Shown: positions 1 through 4,951, numbered from the stretch's first letter. The stretch: DNA of 5,142 nucleotides from an uncultured Ruminococcus sp. (GCA_902797125.1 CADBRS010000038.1:1-5142); one strand, 5' to 3'. Notes: generated by a model from the sequence alone, not told the origin. Translations and numbers: made by a program.

Positions 1-467
1 GCTTTCAGCCTTTGCGCTTCCTCGGAGGCTTTTTCTGTGAACTGAGCGCAGGCCTGCCTCAAAACGCTGGTGAGAGATTGCAGGGCCTCTTCCGGATTTT
101 CTTCGTCCCGGTCCTGTTCAAGGAGTTCGGGAATGCCCAGAAGGGAAGTCACGGTGAGGTCGTTCGGGATATCCAGTTCCCGGGAGAGCTCGCGCATGGA
201 GTCCAGATAGGCCCGGGCTTTTTCGGTATCCAGACGGGGCAGATCCCGGCCGGCCGTGTCCTCGACCCGTATGGAGACGTCCACTTTGCCCCGCGAGATG
301 CCGCAGGAGAGCAGGATCGGCTTGACGGATTCTTCCAGATAGGAGAGGCGGGACGGCATGCGGACCTGACAGTCCAGATACTTGCTGTTGACCGAACGGA
401 TCTCTGCAGACCATATTCTCTTGTCCGCGGACAGCTTCGCTTTGCCGAAGCCGGTCATGCTGAGCAT
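1..467 (-). CDS. yicC: YicC/YloC family endoribonuclease, N-terminal part (runs off the window)
   Basis: The reading frame on the minus strand starts with ATG at 467 and stays open to the window edge (155 codons seen), so the C-terminal half is missing because of the window, not because of a truncation. The protein begins MLSMTGFGKA, followed by an EIRSVNSKYLD segment, the N-terminal signature of YicC/YloC proteins. Known members are cytoplasmic endoribonucleases involved in RNA turnover (the E. coli protein has been linked to small-RNA decay). The visible part is the N-terminal YicC-like domain; the C-terminal catalytic domain lies outside. A purine-rich ribosome site (GGAAGGGGTGG) ends five bases before the ATG and supports this start over the internal ATG at 458. 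In Firmicutes yicC often heads a cluster with remA, gmk and rpoZ; whether that holds here is not visible. It is transcribed divergently from efp by its own promoter. Family assignment is firm; activity is inferred from the family. Confidence 0.93.
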   Translation of the reverse strand, partial: MLSMTGFGKAKLSADKRIWSAEIRSVNSKYLDCQVRMPSRLSYLEESVKPILLSCGISRGKVDVSIRVEDTAGRDLPRLDTEKARAYLDSMRELSRELDIPNDLTVTSLLGIPELLEQDRDEENPEEALQSLTSVLRQACAQFTEKASEEAQRLK

Positions 468-499
468 CGGTTCCACCCCTTCCGTTTTCAGTACCTTTT

Positions 500-528
500 A
501 TTTTAGCGCGTACGATATAGTTTGTCAA
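500..528 (-). promoter_or_regulatory. SigA-type promoter of yicC
   Basis: On the minus strand a perfect -35 TTGACA (528-523) is followed by a 17-bp spacer and a -10 TAAAAT (505-500). Transcription would begin near 493, leaving a leader of about 25 nt before the yicC ATG at 467. The spacing and the perfect -35 make this convincing by eye; the -10 differs from consensus at one base. Confidence 0.85.
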
Positions 529-553
529 GATACTACATATTGTATGACACGCC

Positions 554-574
554 CGTCCGGACGCGCACATGTGC
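554..574. repeat. two abutting 10-bp perfect palindromes
   Basis: CGTCCGGACG (554-563) and GCACATGTGC (565-574) are each perfectly self-complementary and are separated by one base. They lie between the divergent yicC and efp promoters, about 25 bp upstream of the yicC -35 and about 60 bp upstream of the efp -35. Neither has a loop, so they look more like DNA protein sites than RNA hairpins. No known regulator is recognised, and chance is possible in this GC-rich patch. Confidence 0.5.
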
Positions 575-623
575 CTTTTCAGGCTGTTTTTTCCACTTCT
601 TCGCATGATTTTTTCAGTCTGTT

Positions 624-663
624 AAAAAAAAATATTGCACGAAAAGAAAAAAACGGCTATAAT
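624..663 (+). promoter_or_regulatory. SigA-type promoter of efp with upstream A-tract
   Basis: TTGCAC (635-640), a 17-bp spacer and a perfect TATAAT (658-663) form a strong vegetative promoter. A run of nine A residues (624-632) immediately upstream resembles an UP element that would contact the alpha subunit of RNA polymerase. The predicted transcript starts near 670, giving efp a leader of about 78 nt in which only weak hairpins were seen. Confidence 0.88.
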
Positions 664-747
664 GGGTGCATGGAAAGCAAAACAGGTGCGTTTTCGGGGT
701 CCTGAAGGCGCTGGTTTTATCTTTTTGACACCAATTCGGAGGTAGCT

Positions 748-1305
748 ATGGTAGTAGCAGGTGATTTTAAAAACGGTCTGACGTTCGACATGGACGGTCA
801 GGTGTTTCAGGTAATCGAATTCCAGCACGTAAAACCGGGCAAGGGCGCCGCATTCGTCCGCGCCAAGATCAAAAACGTCATTTCCGGTGCCGTGACTGAA
901 AGAACGTTCAACCCGACCGACAAATTCGAAAACGCATACATCGAAAGAAAAGATATGCAGTATTCGTACAACGACGGCGATTTGTACTATTTCATGGATC
1001 AGGAGACGTTCGACATGATGCCCCTGAACTCGGACAAACTGCCGGATTCCTTCAAATTCGTCAAGGAAGAGATGATCTGCAAGATCATTTCCTACAAAGG
1101 CAACGTGTTCGGCGTGGAACCGCCGACGTTCGTCGAGCTGCAGGTCACCAAGACAGATCCCGGTTTTGCAGGCAACACCGCGACCAACACGCTGAAGCCC
1201 GCCACACTGGAGACCGGCGCCGAGATCCGCGTTCCGCTCTTCATCAACGAAGGCGAAATGATCAAGATCGACACCCGTACGGGCGAATATCTGTCCAGAG
1301 CTTAA
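748..1305 (+). CDS. efp: translation elongation factor P
   Basis: This 185-residue protein has the full usual length of EF-P, the factor that binds between the ribosomal P and E sites and relieves stalling at consecutive prolines. The N-terminal KOW-like domain (about 1-65) carries the loop PGKGAA with Lys32 at the tip, the residue that is modified in many bacteria; in Bacillus subtilis the same loop type carries a 5-aminopentanol group. A central OB domain (about 66-128) and a C-terminal OB domain (about 129-185, ending in TRTGEYLSRA) follow. GGAGG (738-742) lies five bases before the ATG. The gene has its own promoter and a terminator just behind it, so it is probably monocistronic. No modification enzyme is visible in the window, so the modification state of Lys32 is unknown. 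Confidence 0.98.
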   Translation: MVVAGDFKNGLTFDMDGQVFQVIEFQHVKPGKGAAFVRAKIKNVISGAVTERTFNPTDKFENAYIERKDMQYSYNDGDLYYFMDQETFDMMPLNSDKLPDSFKFVKEEMICKIISYKGNVFGVEPPTFVELQVTKTDPGFAGNTATNTLKPATLETGAEIRVPLFINEGEMIKIDTRTGEYLSRA

Positions 1306-1321
1306 AATTGAAACCAACAAA

Positions 1322-1355
1322 AGATCCGGGAGGCCGAAAACCTTCCGGATTTTTT
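1322..1355. terminator. intrinsic terminator of efp, probably bidirectional
   Basis: A 10-bp stem (1324-1333 with 1341-1350, one G-U pair) closes a 7-nt loop and is followed by TTTTTT (1350-1355), 18 bases after the efp stop codon. Read on the minus strand, the same hairpin is followed by CTTTTGTT and lies about 35 bases beyond the bioY stop codon, so it can also end the convergent birA-bioY transcript, though with a weaker U-tract. Confidence 0.88.
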
Positions 1356-1385
1356 GCGTTCTGAGGATGATGTCCTGTGATGGTT

Positions 1386-1955
1386 TCAGCTGACGCCGGC
1401 TTTTTGCAGTGCCGGCCGGAGCGCTGCCGCCAACGCGGTCGCAAAGATGATCTTGATCCCATCCCCGGGCAGGAAGGGCAGCACGCACAAGGTGAGTGAT
1501 GACAAAAACGTGTTATCCGTCATGAATGTGAACCAGACGGTCCCTGCTGCATAGAGAAGAACGGTTCCCGCGATCAAAGCGAGCGCGTCCCAGAGCCAGG
1601 ACAGCATTTTATCCCGGCCGAGTTTCGAGAGAAACGAAGCAAGCGCGGCGCAGGGAAGATATCCGATGATAAACCCGCCCGTGACGCCGATGATCCGTCC
1701 GAAACCGCCCGTAAAGCCTGAAAAAACGGGAACGCCCACGATGCCCAGAGCCAGATAGACCGACACGGCGAGCACGGCTTCGACCGGGTCAAGGAGCAGG
1801 CATGTGAGATAAATCCCCAAAGTGGCCAGGGTGATCGGGATCGGGCCGATCGGAAAAGAGAGCGGAGCCAGAATCGAGATCAAAGCGGCGCAGATGGCGA
1901 TCTTGACCATATGCCGGATCGTTTTCCGGAGCCGGGTCCGGCCGTCTTCCGTCAT
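1386..1955 (-). CDS. bioY: BioY biotin transporter, S component of an ECF-type importer
   Basis: This 189-residue, very hydrophobic protein is the substrate-binding membrane subunit for biotin uptake. About six membrane segments are apparent between residues 17 and 183. BioY signatures are visible: PIGPIPITLATLGIYL (35-50), GIVGVPVF (71-78), GVTGGFIIGY (90-99) and PFLPGDGIK (160-168). Many BioY proteins have Gln where Ala44 stands in PITLATL, a small difference. No ECF ATPase (EcfA) or T subunit is encoded beside it, so it probably shares a common energising module encoded elsewhere, as group II ECF transporters do. The ATG overlaps the birA stop codon (ATGA) and has an AAAGGAGG ribosome site inside the end of birA, so the two genes are co-transcribed and probably translationally coupled. 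Regulation by BirA is likely through the birA promoter. Confidence 0.95.
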   Translation of the reverse strand: MTEDGRTRLRKTIRHMVKIAICAALISILAPLSFPIGPIPITLATLGIYLTCLLLDPVEAVLAVSVYLALGIVGVPVFSGFTGGFGRIIGVTGGFIIGYLPCAALASFLSKLGRDKMLSWLWDALALIAGTVLLYAAGTVWFTFMTDNTFLSSLTLCVLPFLPGDGIKIIFATALAAALRPALQKAGVS

Positions 1956-2953
1956 GAGACGCCTCCTTTGTGGAGCGTGACCTCGCCCGAGCGGAGTTCC
2001 ATGTTCCTTCCGTCATCGGTGCGCACCTGCAGTTCACCTGCGTCTCCGATGCCCGTGACCAGTGCTTCGAGGGGCTTCTGTCCGGCATGTGAACGGTCTC
2101 CCGCGGGGTGGATGGCGACCTTCTGCCCGATGAGGAAGGACCGCTGGCGGTAGTTTTCAAGAGAACGATGGGCCGATTCTGGGGTATATTCCATGACTGC
2201 GCGGATGATCTCCGCGGCCAGTTCGTTGATATCCACATGGCGCCCGGTCTGGGTCTCCAAATCCGTTGCTATAGCGGCCAGTTCTTTTGGGAAAGTGCAG
2301 GGATACAGGTTGATCCCGATCCCGACGACGGCATGATCGAGCCGGTTCGATTCCATGTCCATGACCCCTTCGGTCAGGATCCCGCAGATCTTTTTTCCGC
2401 CCAGATAGAGGTCGTTGACCCATTTGACGGATGTGCTGTTTTTCGGGATGCCTGCGAGTTTTTCCAGCGCCTCGGCGACGCAGACCGAGACGTAAACGGT
2501 CAGGAGCGGGACCTCACTCCAACTCTTTTCCGGACGGAGCAATACGGACAGATAGAGGCCTTTGTCCCGGGGGGACACGAACAGCCGGCCGTACCGGCCC
2601 CGGCCGCCCTGCTGTTCTCTTGAGAGCACCGAAGAACCGGTTTCAAGCCCCTCAGACGCGGCTTTTTTCAAAATATCGTTGGTGGAGACGCAGGAGGGAA
2701 GCACAGTGAGGGAGGGTAATTTGTCTCCTTTCCAGAAGCGGGAAATGCCTTCCGCGGATACGATGTCGCAACCCGACAGGACATACCCGTAGCCCCGGGT
2801 CCCCTCGATGGCATAGCCTTCGCTCCGCAATTTCCGGATCGCGTCCCATATGGCCGTCCGGGATACGTGCAAAGATCCGGAGAGTTTTTCTCCGGACACG
2901 GGGCCGTCTGCAGTTGTCAGGATCTTCAAAACTTCGCTCTTGATTTCGGACAT
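1952..2953 (-). CDS. birA: bifunctional biotin--[acetyl-CoA carboxylase] ligase / biotin operon repressor
   Basis: This 333-residue protein activates biotin to biotinyl-5'-AMP and transfers it to a lysine on biotin-dependent carboxylases. An N-terminal winged-helix domain (about 1-60) has a clear helix-turn-helix in GEKLSGSLHVSRTAIWDAI, marking a group II ligase that can also bind DNA. The catalytic domain (about 80-270) shows STN (90-92), the biotin-AMP loop GGRGRYGR (116-123), VKWVNDLYL (176-184) followed by GKKICGILTE with the lysine pair 187-188, and GIGINL (211-216). A C-terminal SH3-like domain (about 275-330) completes the usual architecture. AAAGGAG (2961-2967) lies seven bases before the ATG. 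birA is the first gene of a birA-bioY operon. An inverted repeat over its own -35 box suggests autorepression; that part is inference. Enzyme identity is firm. Confidence 0.97.
   Translation of the reverse strand: MSEIKSEVLKILTTADGPVSGEKLSGSLHVSRTAIWDAIRKLRSEGYAIEGTRGYGYVLSGCDIVSAEGISRFWKGDKLPSLTVLPSCVSTNDILKKAASEGLETGSSVLSREQQGGRGRYGRLFVSPRDKGLYLSVLLRPEKSWSEVPLLTVYVSVCVAEALEKLAGIPKNSTSVKWVNDLYLGGKKICGILTEGVMDMESNRLDHAVVGIGINLYPCTFPKELAAIATDLETQTGRHVDINELAAEIIRAVMEYTPESAHRSLENYRQRSFLIGQKVAIHPAGDRSHAGQKPLEALVTGIGDAGELQVRTDDGRNMELRSGEVTLHKGGVS
1962..1969 (-). promoter_or_regulatory. bioY ribosome binding site inside the end of birA
   Basis: AAAGGAGG on the minus strand ends six bases before the bioY ATG. 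The same bases encode His-Lys-Gly-Gly in the last residues of BirA. It fixes the bioY start and shows that bioY is translated from the birA message. Confidence 0.85.
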
Positions 2954-2979
2954 GGTGAAACTCCTTTGTGATCGGTGCT

Positions 2980-3008
2980 ATCTTACCCCAAAAGAGGACC
3001 GCTGTCAA
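2980..3008 (-). promoter_or_regulatory. SigA-type promoter of the birA-bioY operon
   Basis: On the minus strand a perfect TTGACA (3008-3003), a 17-bp spacer and TAAGAT (2985-2980) lie just upstream of birA. Transcription would begin near 2973, leaving about 20 nt of leader with the AAAGGAG ribosome site. The -35 lies inside one arm of the inverted repeat at 3001-3034. Confidence 0.87.
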
Positions 3009-3034
3009 GCAAAAATGCCGAATTAGTTGACAGC
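3001..3034. promoter_or_regulatory. candidate BirA operator (inverted repeat)
   Basis: GCTGTCAA (3001-3008) and TTGACAGC (3027-3034) are perfect inverted repeats 18 bp apart in the divergent birA/xpt region. Aligned as 9-N14-9 (3002-3010 and 3025-3033), the site resembles the known bacterial BirA box TTGTAAACC-N14/15-GGTTTACAA, matching most but not all half-site positions. One arm covers the -35 of birA, so binding would block that promoter. The symmetry is seen directly; the link to BirA is inference from the neighbouring gene and the spacing. Part of the left arm's conservation could reflect only the -35 box. Confidence 0.6.
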
Positions 3035-3052
3035 AAAAGTGCGAAAAGGATG

Positions 3053-3081
3053 TTGTAAAAATCGGACGCGGGTTGTATAAT
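3053..3081 (+). promoter_or_regulatory. SigA-type promoter of xpt
   Basis: TTGTAA (3053-3058), a 17-bp spacer and a perfect TATAAT (3076-3081) lie upstream of xpt. Transcription would begin near 3088, about 25 nt before the GTG start. This leaves no room for a purine riboswitch in the xpt leader. The -10 overlaps an in-frame ATG at 3080, so that ATG would not be in the transcript. Confidence 0.8.
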
Positions 3082-3099
3082 GAAAAAGTATTTTGATCC

Positions 3100-3104
3100 G
3101 GAGG
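3100..3104 (+). promoter_or_regulatory. xpt ribosome binding site that decides the start codon
   Basis: GGAGG lies eight bases before GTG at 3113. The in-frame ATG at 3080 lies upstream of this site and inside the -10 box, so GTG 3113 is the supported start. Confidence 0.82.
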
Positions 3105-3112
3105 ACAAAACC

Positions 3113-3688
3113 GTGAAACTGTTGGAAGAGCGGATCGCCAAAGACGGCCGCATTTTTGAAGGCGATATTTTGAAGGTGGACAATTTTCTCAACCACCAGA
3201 TCGACGTGGATCTGATGGTCAAGCTGTCCCGGGAATTCTACAAACTGTTCGAAAAAGACAATGTGAACAAGGTATTGACGATCGAGGCGTCCGGCATCGC
3301 CGTGGCCTGCCTGACCGCCGAACAGTTCGGGTGTCCCTTGGTCTTCGCCAAAAAGAGCCGGACGTCCAACATGGGCAATAACGAAGTCTATGCAAGCCCT
3401 GTCCATTCCTTCACCCACAATAACGACTATAACGCCATCGTATCCAAAAACTATCTGAGTCCTTCCGACCGGGTTTTGATCATCGACGACTTTCTGGCCA
3501 AAGGGAGCGCGCTGATGGCGCTTTCGGATATCGTCTCCCAGTCCGGTGCGACCGTGGTCGGGGCCGGCATCCTGATCGAGAAAGTCTATCAGGGGGGCGG
3601 AGATTTGATCCGTTCCCGCGGTATCCGGGTAGAATCGCTGGCCCGGATCGCTTCGATGGATCCCGTGAAAGGTTTTGTTTTCGAGTGA
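3113..3688 (+). CDS. xpt: xanthine phosphoribosyltransferase
   Basis: This cytoplasmic purine-salvage enzyme joins xanthine to PRPP to give XMP, which feeds GMP synthesis. From GTG 3113 the protein has 191 residues, close to the 194 of the B. subtilis enzyme. The start is set by GGAGG at 3100-3104; an upstream in-frame ATG (3080) would add 11 residues but falls in the promoter -10. Xpt-type signatures are present: ILKVDNFLNHQID near the N-terminus, IEASGIA (57-63), and the PRPP-binding loop VLIIDDFLAKGSA (121-133) with the Asp pair 125-126. The C-terminus contains RVESLARI, also typical. Its TGA overlaps the first codon of the next gene (GTGA), so xpt and the FecR-domain gene are probably one transcript. 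It is divergent from birA. A different PRTase substrate (such as adenine) is unlikely given the NFLNHQID segment. Confidence 0.95.
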   Translation: MKLLEERIAKDGRIFEGDILKVDNFLNHQIDVDLMVKLSREFYKLFEKDNVNKVLTIEASGIAVACLTAEQFGCPLVFAKKSRTSNMGNNEVYASPVHSFTHNNDYNAIVSKNYLSPSDRVLIIDDFLAKGSALMALSDIVSQSGATVVGAGILIEKVYQGGGDLIRSRGIRVESLARIASMDPVKGFVFE

Positions 3689-4575
3689 AGCAGCGTATGA
3701 AAAAACAAATGAAATGGATCGTCCCCTGCGTGATCCTTGTCGCGGCCGTATTGATCATCGCGCTCATCGCGATCATCTCGACGAACCGGGAAGCCGGAGC
3801 CTTGACCGTGACGACCACCAAGGGCATCGTGTCGGTCACGCGCGGGTCCGAAAATGCGTTCCTCAGCGAGGGGCAAAAGATCAAACCCGGAGATACGGTC
3901 TCGACGGATGCGTCCAGCTGTGCCCGCATCCAGGTCGGGCAGAGCATCCTTTTGCTCGAACCGGAGAGCGAGATCAAGTACGAACGAATCAAGGAAGGCG
4001 ATGAGACAAAGACCGTCTTCCGTCTGTTATCCGGGTCGGTCCTGACCGATCTGAAGGCAGAAAATGAATATACCGTCTCAGTCGACCCGGCTTTGGACGT
4101 GGCCGGCAGCGGGTTCTTCGGGATTTCCCTGATTCAAATCGGCACGGTCTCCACCGTCCGGACGACGCTGGTCTCGGGACAACTCTCCGCGGGAGACGCC
4201 ACACTGAAAGAATCTCTCAAGGCGCTGCCCGTGCACGGGGCAGAAGACGGAAGTTGGACGGCGGGGGATGTCGAGGACGCGGTCCTCATGGAATTTTCGG
4301 ACGAGGCCATCAGCTATCTGAGGGAACGGATCCGCGAAGGGGACAAACTGCCCGTCACGGATACCGAACTGCTCCGCGTCGCGGCGGACAAGAACAAATC
4401 TTTTCAGGTCACTTTCTATGACCACAAAAACGAAGTCTTCGTTTCGACCCGCGTGAAAAACGGGGAAAGGGTCCAGAAACCCAGACTGTCTCCAACATTT
4501 ACGGGGCATTGGGATTTCGATTTCTCGACCCCGATCACCTCGGATACAGACGTCTTCTGGGCCGAGGATAAATGA
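3685..4575 (+). CDS. membrane-anchored FecR-domain protein with a C-terminal InlB-B-repeat-like module
   Basis: From GTG 3685 the protein has 296 residues. One membrane segment (about 11-32, rich in I, L, V and A) after a basic start (KQRMKKQMK) suggests an N-terminal anchor with the rest outside the cell. Residues about 40-150 look like a FecR domain: KGIVSVTRGSENAFLSEGQ, then KPGDTVSTD, then a SILLLEPESEIKY stretch. The last segment (about 241-294, QVTFYDHKNEVF to DTDVFWAED, with GHWDFDFSTPITSDT) matches the pattern of the Listeria-Bacteroides/InlB B repeat, a small beta-grasp module of surface proteins. No cell-wall sorting signal follows. The GTG overlaps the xpt stop; in-frame ATGs at 3697 and 3709 are alternatives. 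Its ribosome site is poor (AAAGG at 3668-3672, 12 bases from the GTG), so translation may depend on coupling to xpt. FecR itself relays iron signals, but similar folds occur in unrelated surface proteins and no sigma factor or TonB partner is seen. The function is unknown. Confidence 0.82.
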   Translation: MKQRMKKQMKWIVPCVILVAAVLIIALIAIISTNREAGALTVTTTKGIVSVTRGSENAFLSEGQKIKPGDTVSTDASSCARIQVGQSILLLEPESEIKYERIKEGDETKTVFRLLSGSVLTDLKAENEYTVSVDPALDVAGSGFFGISLIQIGTVSTVRTTLVSGQLSAGDATLKESLKALPVHGAEDGSWTAGDVEDAVLMEFSDEAISYLRERIREGDKLPVTDTELLRVAADKNKSFQVTFYDHKNEVFVSTRVKNGERVQKPRLSPTFTGHWDFDFSTPITSDTDVFWAEDK

Positions 4576-4607
4576 GCCGGAGCAGGCACAAACACAGAAG
4601 AAAAAAT

Positions 4608-4647
4608 ACTGGCAAAAAAAGAGAGAAAATTTTCTTTTTTTGTCAGT
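4608..4647 (+). terminator. candidate terminator of the xpt-fecR-like transcript
   Basis: A 15-bp stem (4608-4622 with 4633-4647, one G-U pair) encloses a 10-nt AT-rich loop, 32 bases after the stop codon. Its 3' arm contains the T-run TTTTTTT (4635-4641), but no clear U-tract follows the stem and most pairs are A-T, so it is not a classic intrinsic terminator. It separates the xpt transcript from the promoter at 4655. Confidence 0.5.
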
Positions 4648-4654
4648 TTCTCTA

Positions 4655-4683
4655 TTGCTTTTGAATTATACATATTGTATAAT
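4655..4683 (+). promoter_or_regulatory. SigA-type promoter of the riboswitch-lipoprotein transcript
   Basis: TTGCTT (4655-4660), a 17-bp spacer and a perfect TATAAT (4678-4683) lie upstream of the riboswitch. Transcription would start near 4690, giving a leader of about 260 nt before the lipoprotein ATG. The -10 and half of the spacer lie within the dyad at 4664-4684. Confidence 0.82.
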
Positions 4684-4684
4684 T
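4664..4684. repeat. perfect 21-bp dyad over the -10 box, candidate operator
   Basis: AATTATACA and TGTATAATT are perfect 9-bp inverted repeats around a TAT centre. The right arm contains the TATAAT -10, so a bound protein would block RNA polymerase. It does not resemble the B. subtilis PurR PurBox (CGAA-type), and no regulator is recognised. AT-rich promoter DNA makes chance symmetry easier, but a perfect 18-base match is uncommon. Confidence 0.55.
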
Positions 4685-4689
4685 AGAAC

Positions 4690-4727
4690 GTGCCCGGGAG
4701 CGATCCCGTTTGTTTCACGACTGGCAC
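4690..4727 (+). other. structured 5' leader: GNRA hairpin stacked in a closing stem
   Basis: At the predicted transcript start, GTGCC (4690-4694) can pair with GGCAC (4723-4727). Directly inside, CGGGA (4695-4699) pairs with TCCCG (4704-4708) around the GNRA tetraloop GCGA, leaving an unpaired 14-nt strand (4709-4722). The element ends about ten bases before the riboswitch P1 helix. It may protect the 5' end or insulate folding of the aptamer; it is too small to be a ykkC-type (PRPP or guanidine) aptamer. Confidence 0.5.
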
Positions 4728-4737
4728 ATGAATATAG

Positions 4738-4801
4738 CCAATATATGTTCGGATACATGGCCCGAATGTTTCTACCACGCTGCCTGATGCGCGACTATTG
4801 G
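4738..4801 (+). promoter_or_regulatory. purine riboswitch aptamer, guanine type
   Basis: The segment folds like the B. subtilis xpt aptamer. P1 pairs CCAATA (4738-4743) with TATTGG (4796-4801). P2 pairs TTCGG (4748-4752) with CCGAA (4762-4766) around an L2 loop ending ATGG (4757-4760). J2/3 is the near-invariant GTTTCTACC (4768-4776). P3 is short (4778-4780 with 4789-4791, plus the 4776-4793 pair), and its loop has CC (4783-4784), able to kiss GG of L2. J3/1 is GACTAT (4793-4798), with C4795 at the specificity position (C74 in xpt numbering), which reads guanine or hypoxanthine; a U would read adenine. T4773 matches U51. Up to C54 the numbering fits xpt base for base. Deviations: A-C mismatches at the top of P2 and in P3, C at L2 position 34, P3/L3 one base shorter, and G-U replacing the U25-A45 pair. 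A terminator follows, so ligand binding most likely switches the gene off. Class assignment is confident; the exact ligand is inferred. Confidence 0.87.
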
Positions 4802-4849
4802 ACAAAAAAGATATGCACAAGGAATTTTCTCTTTGTGTTTCGTTTTCGT

Positions 4850-4882
4850 TCGGTTTTCTCGCAAAACCGATTTTTTGTTTTT
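4850..4882 (+). terminator. intrinsic terminator, expression platform of the riboswitch
   Basis: TCGGTTTT (4850-4857) and AAAACCGA (4863-4870) form a perfect 8-bp stem with a 5-nt loop, followed by TTTTTTGTTTTT. It lies 48 bases after P1 and about 70 bases before the lipoprotein ATG, where a transcriptional off-switch is expected. ACAAAAAA (4802-4809), next to the P1 3' strand, is complementary to 4871-4878 and could compete for the U-tract. A further hairpin (4816-4822 with 4831-4837) lies between, so the antiterminator is not certain. Confidence 0.85.
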
Positions 4883-4951
4883 GTATGTTTCCCCTGTCCT
4901 TCGGACGGCGGTTGACATAACTTTCGTATCTTTTTTTGGAGGATAAAACCT

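Noticed and set aside
622..1488. A 288-codon open frame on the minus strand opposite efp
   Set aside because: It lies antisense to a certain efp, runs across the efp terminator and promoter, and its translation has no recognisable domain; it is a by-product of efp codon usage.
2108..2623. A 171-codon plus-strand frame opposite birA
   Set aside because: Antisense to conserved birA sequence, with no ribosome site and no family resemblance.
3027..3032. Plus-strand TTGACA as the -35 of xpt
   Set aside because: No -10 at the proper distance; TTGTAA/TATAAT at 3053-3081 fits much better. This TTGACA is explained as the right arm of the inverted repeat.
4078..4509. A 143-codon minus-strand frame opposite the FecR-domain gene
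   Set aside because: The opposite strand encodes recognisable FecR and InlB-repeat patterns with a membrane anchor; the antisense frame has no signature or promoter.
4690..4737. A PRPP or guanidine (ykkC-type) aptamer in tandem with the purine riboswitch
   Set aside because: Such tandems are known, but only about 48 bases are available and the ykkC conserved core was not found.
4894..4908. Small hairpin with a 3-nt loop downstream of the riboswitch terminator
   Set aside because: A 6-bp stem with one G-U pair and no U-tract; too small to support as a second terminator or a ribosome-site sequestering element.
4912..4917. A perfect TTGACA just upstream of the lipoprotein ribosome site
   Set aside because: No -10-like sequence lies 16-18 bases downstream (a T-run and the Shine-Dalgarno are there), so it is not supported as a second promoter that would bypass the riboswitch.
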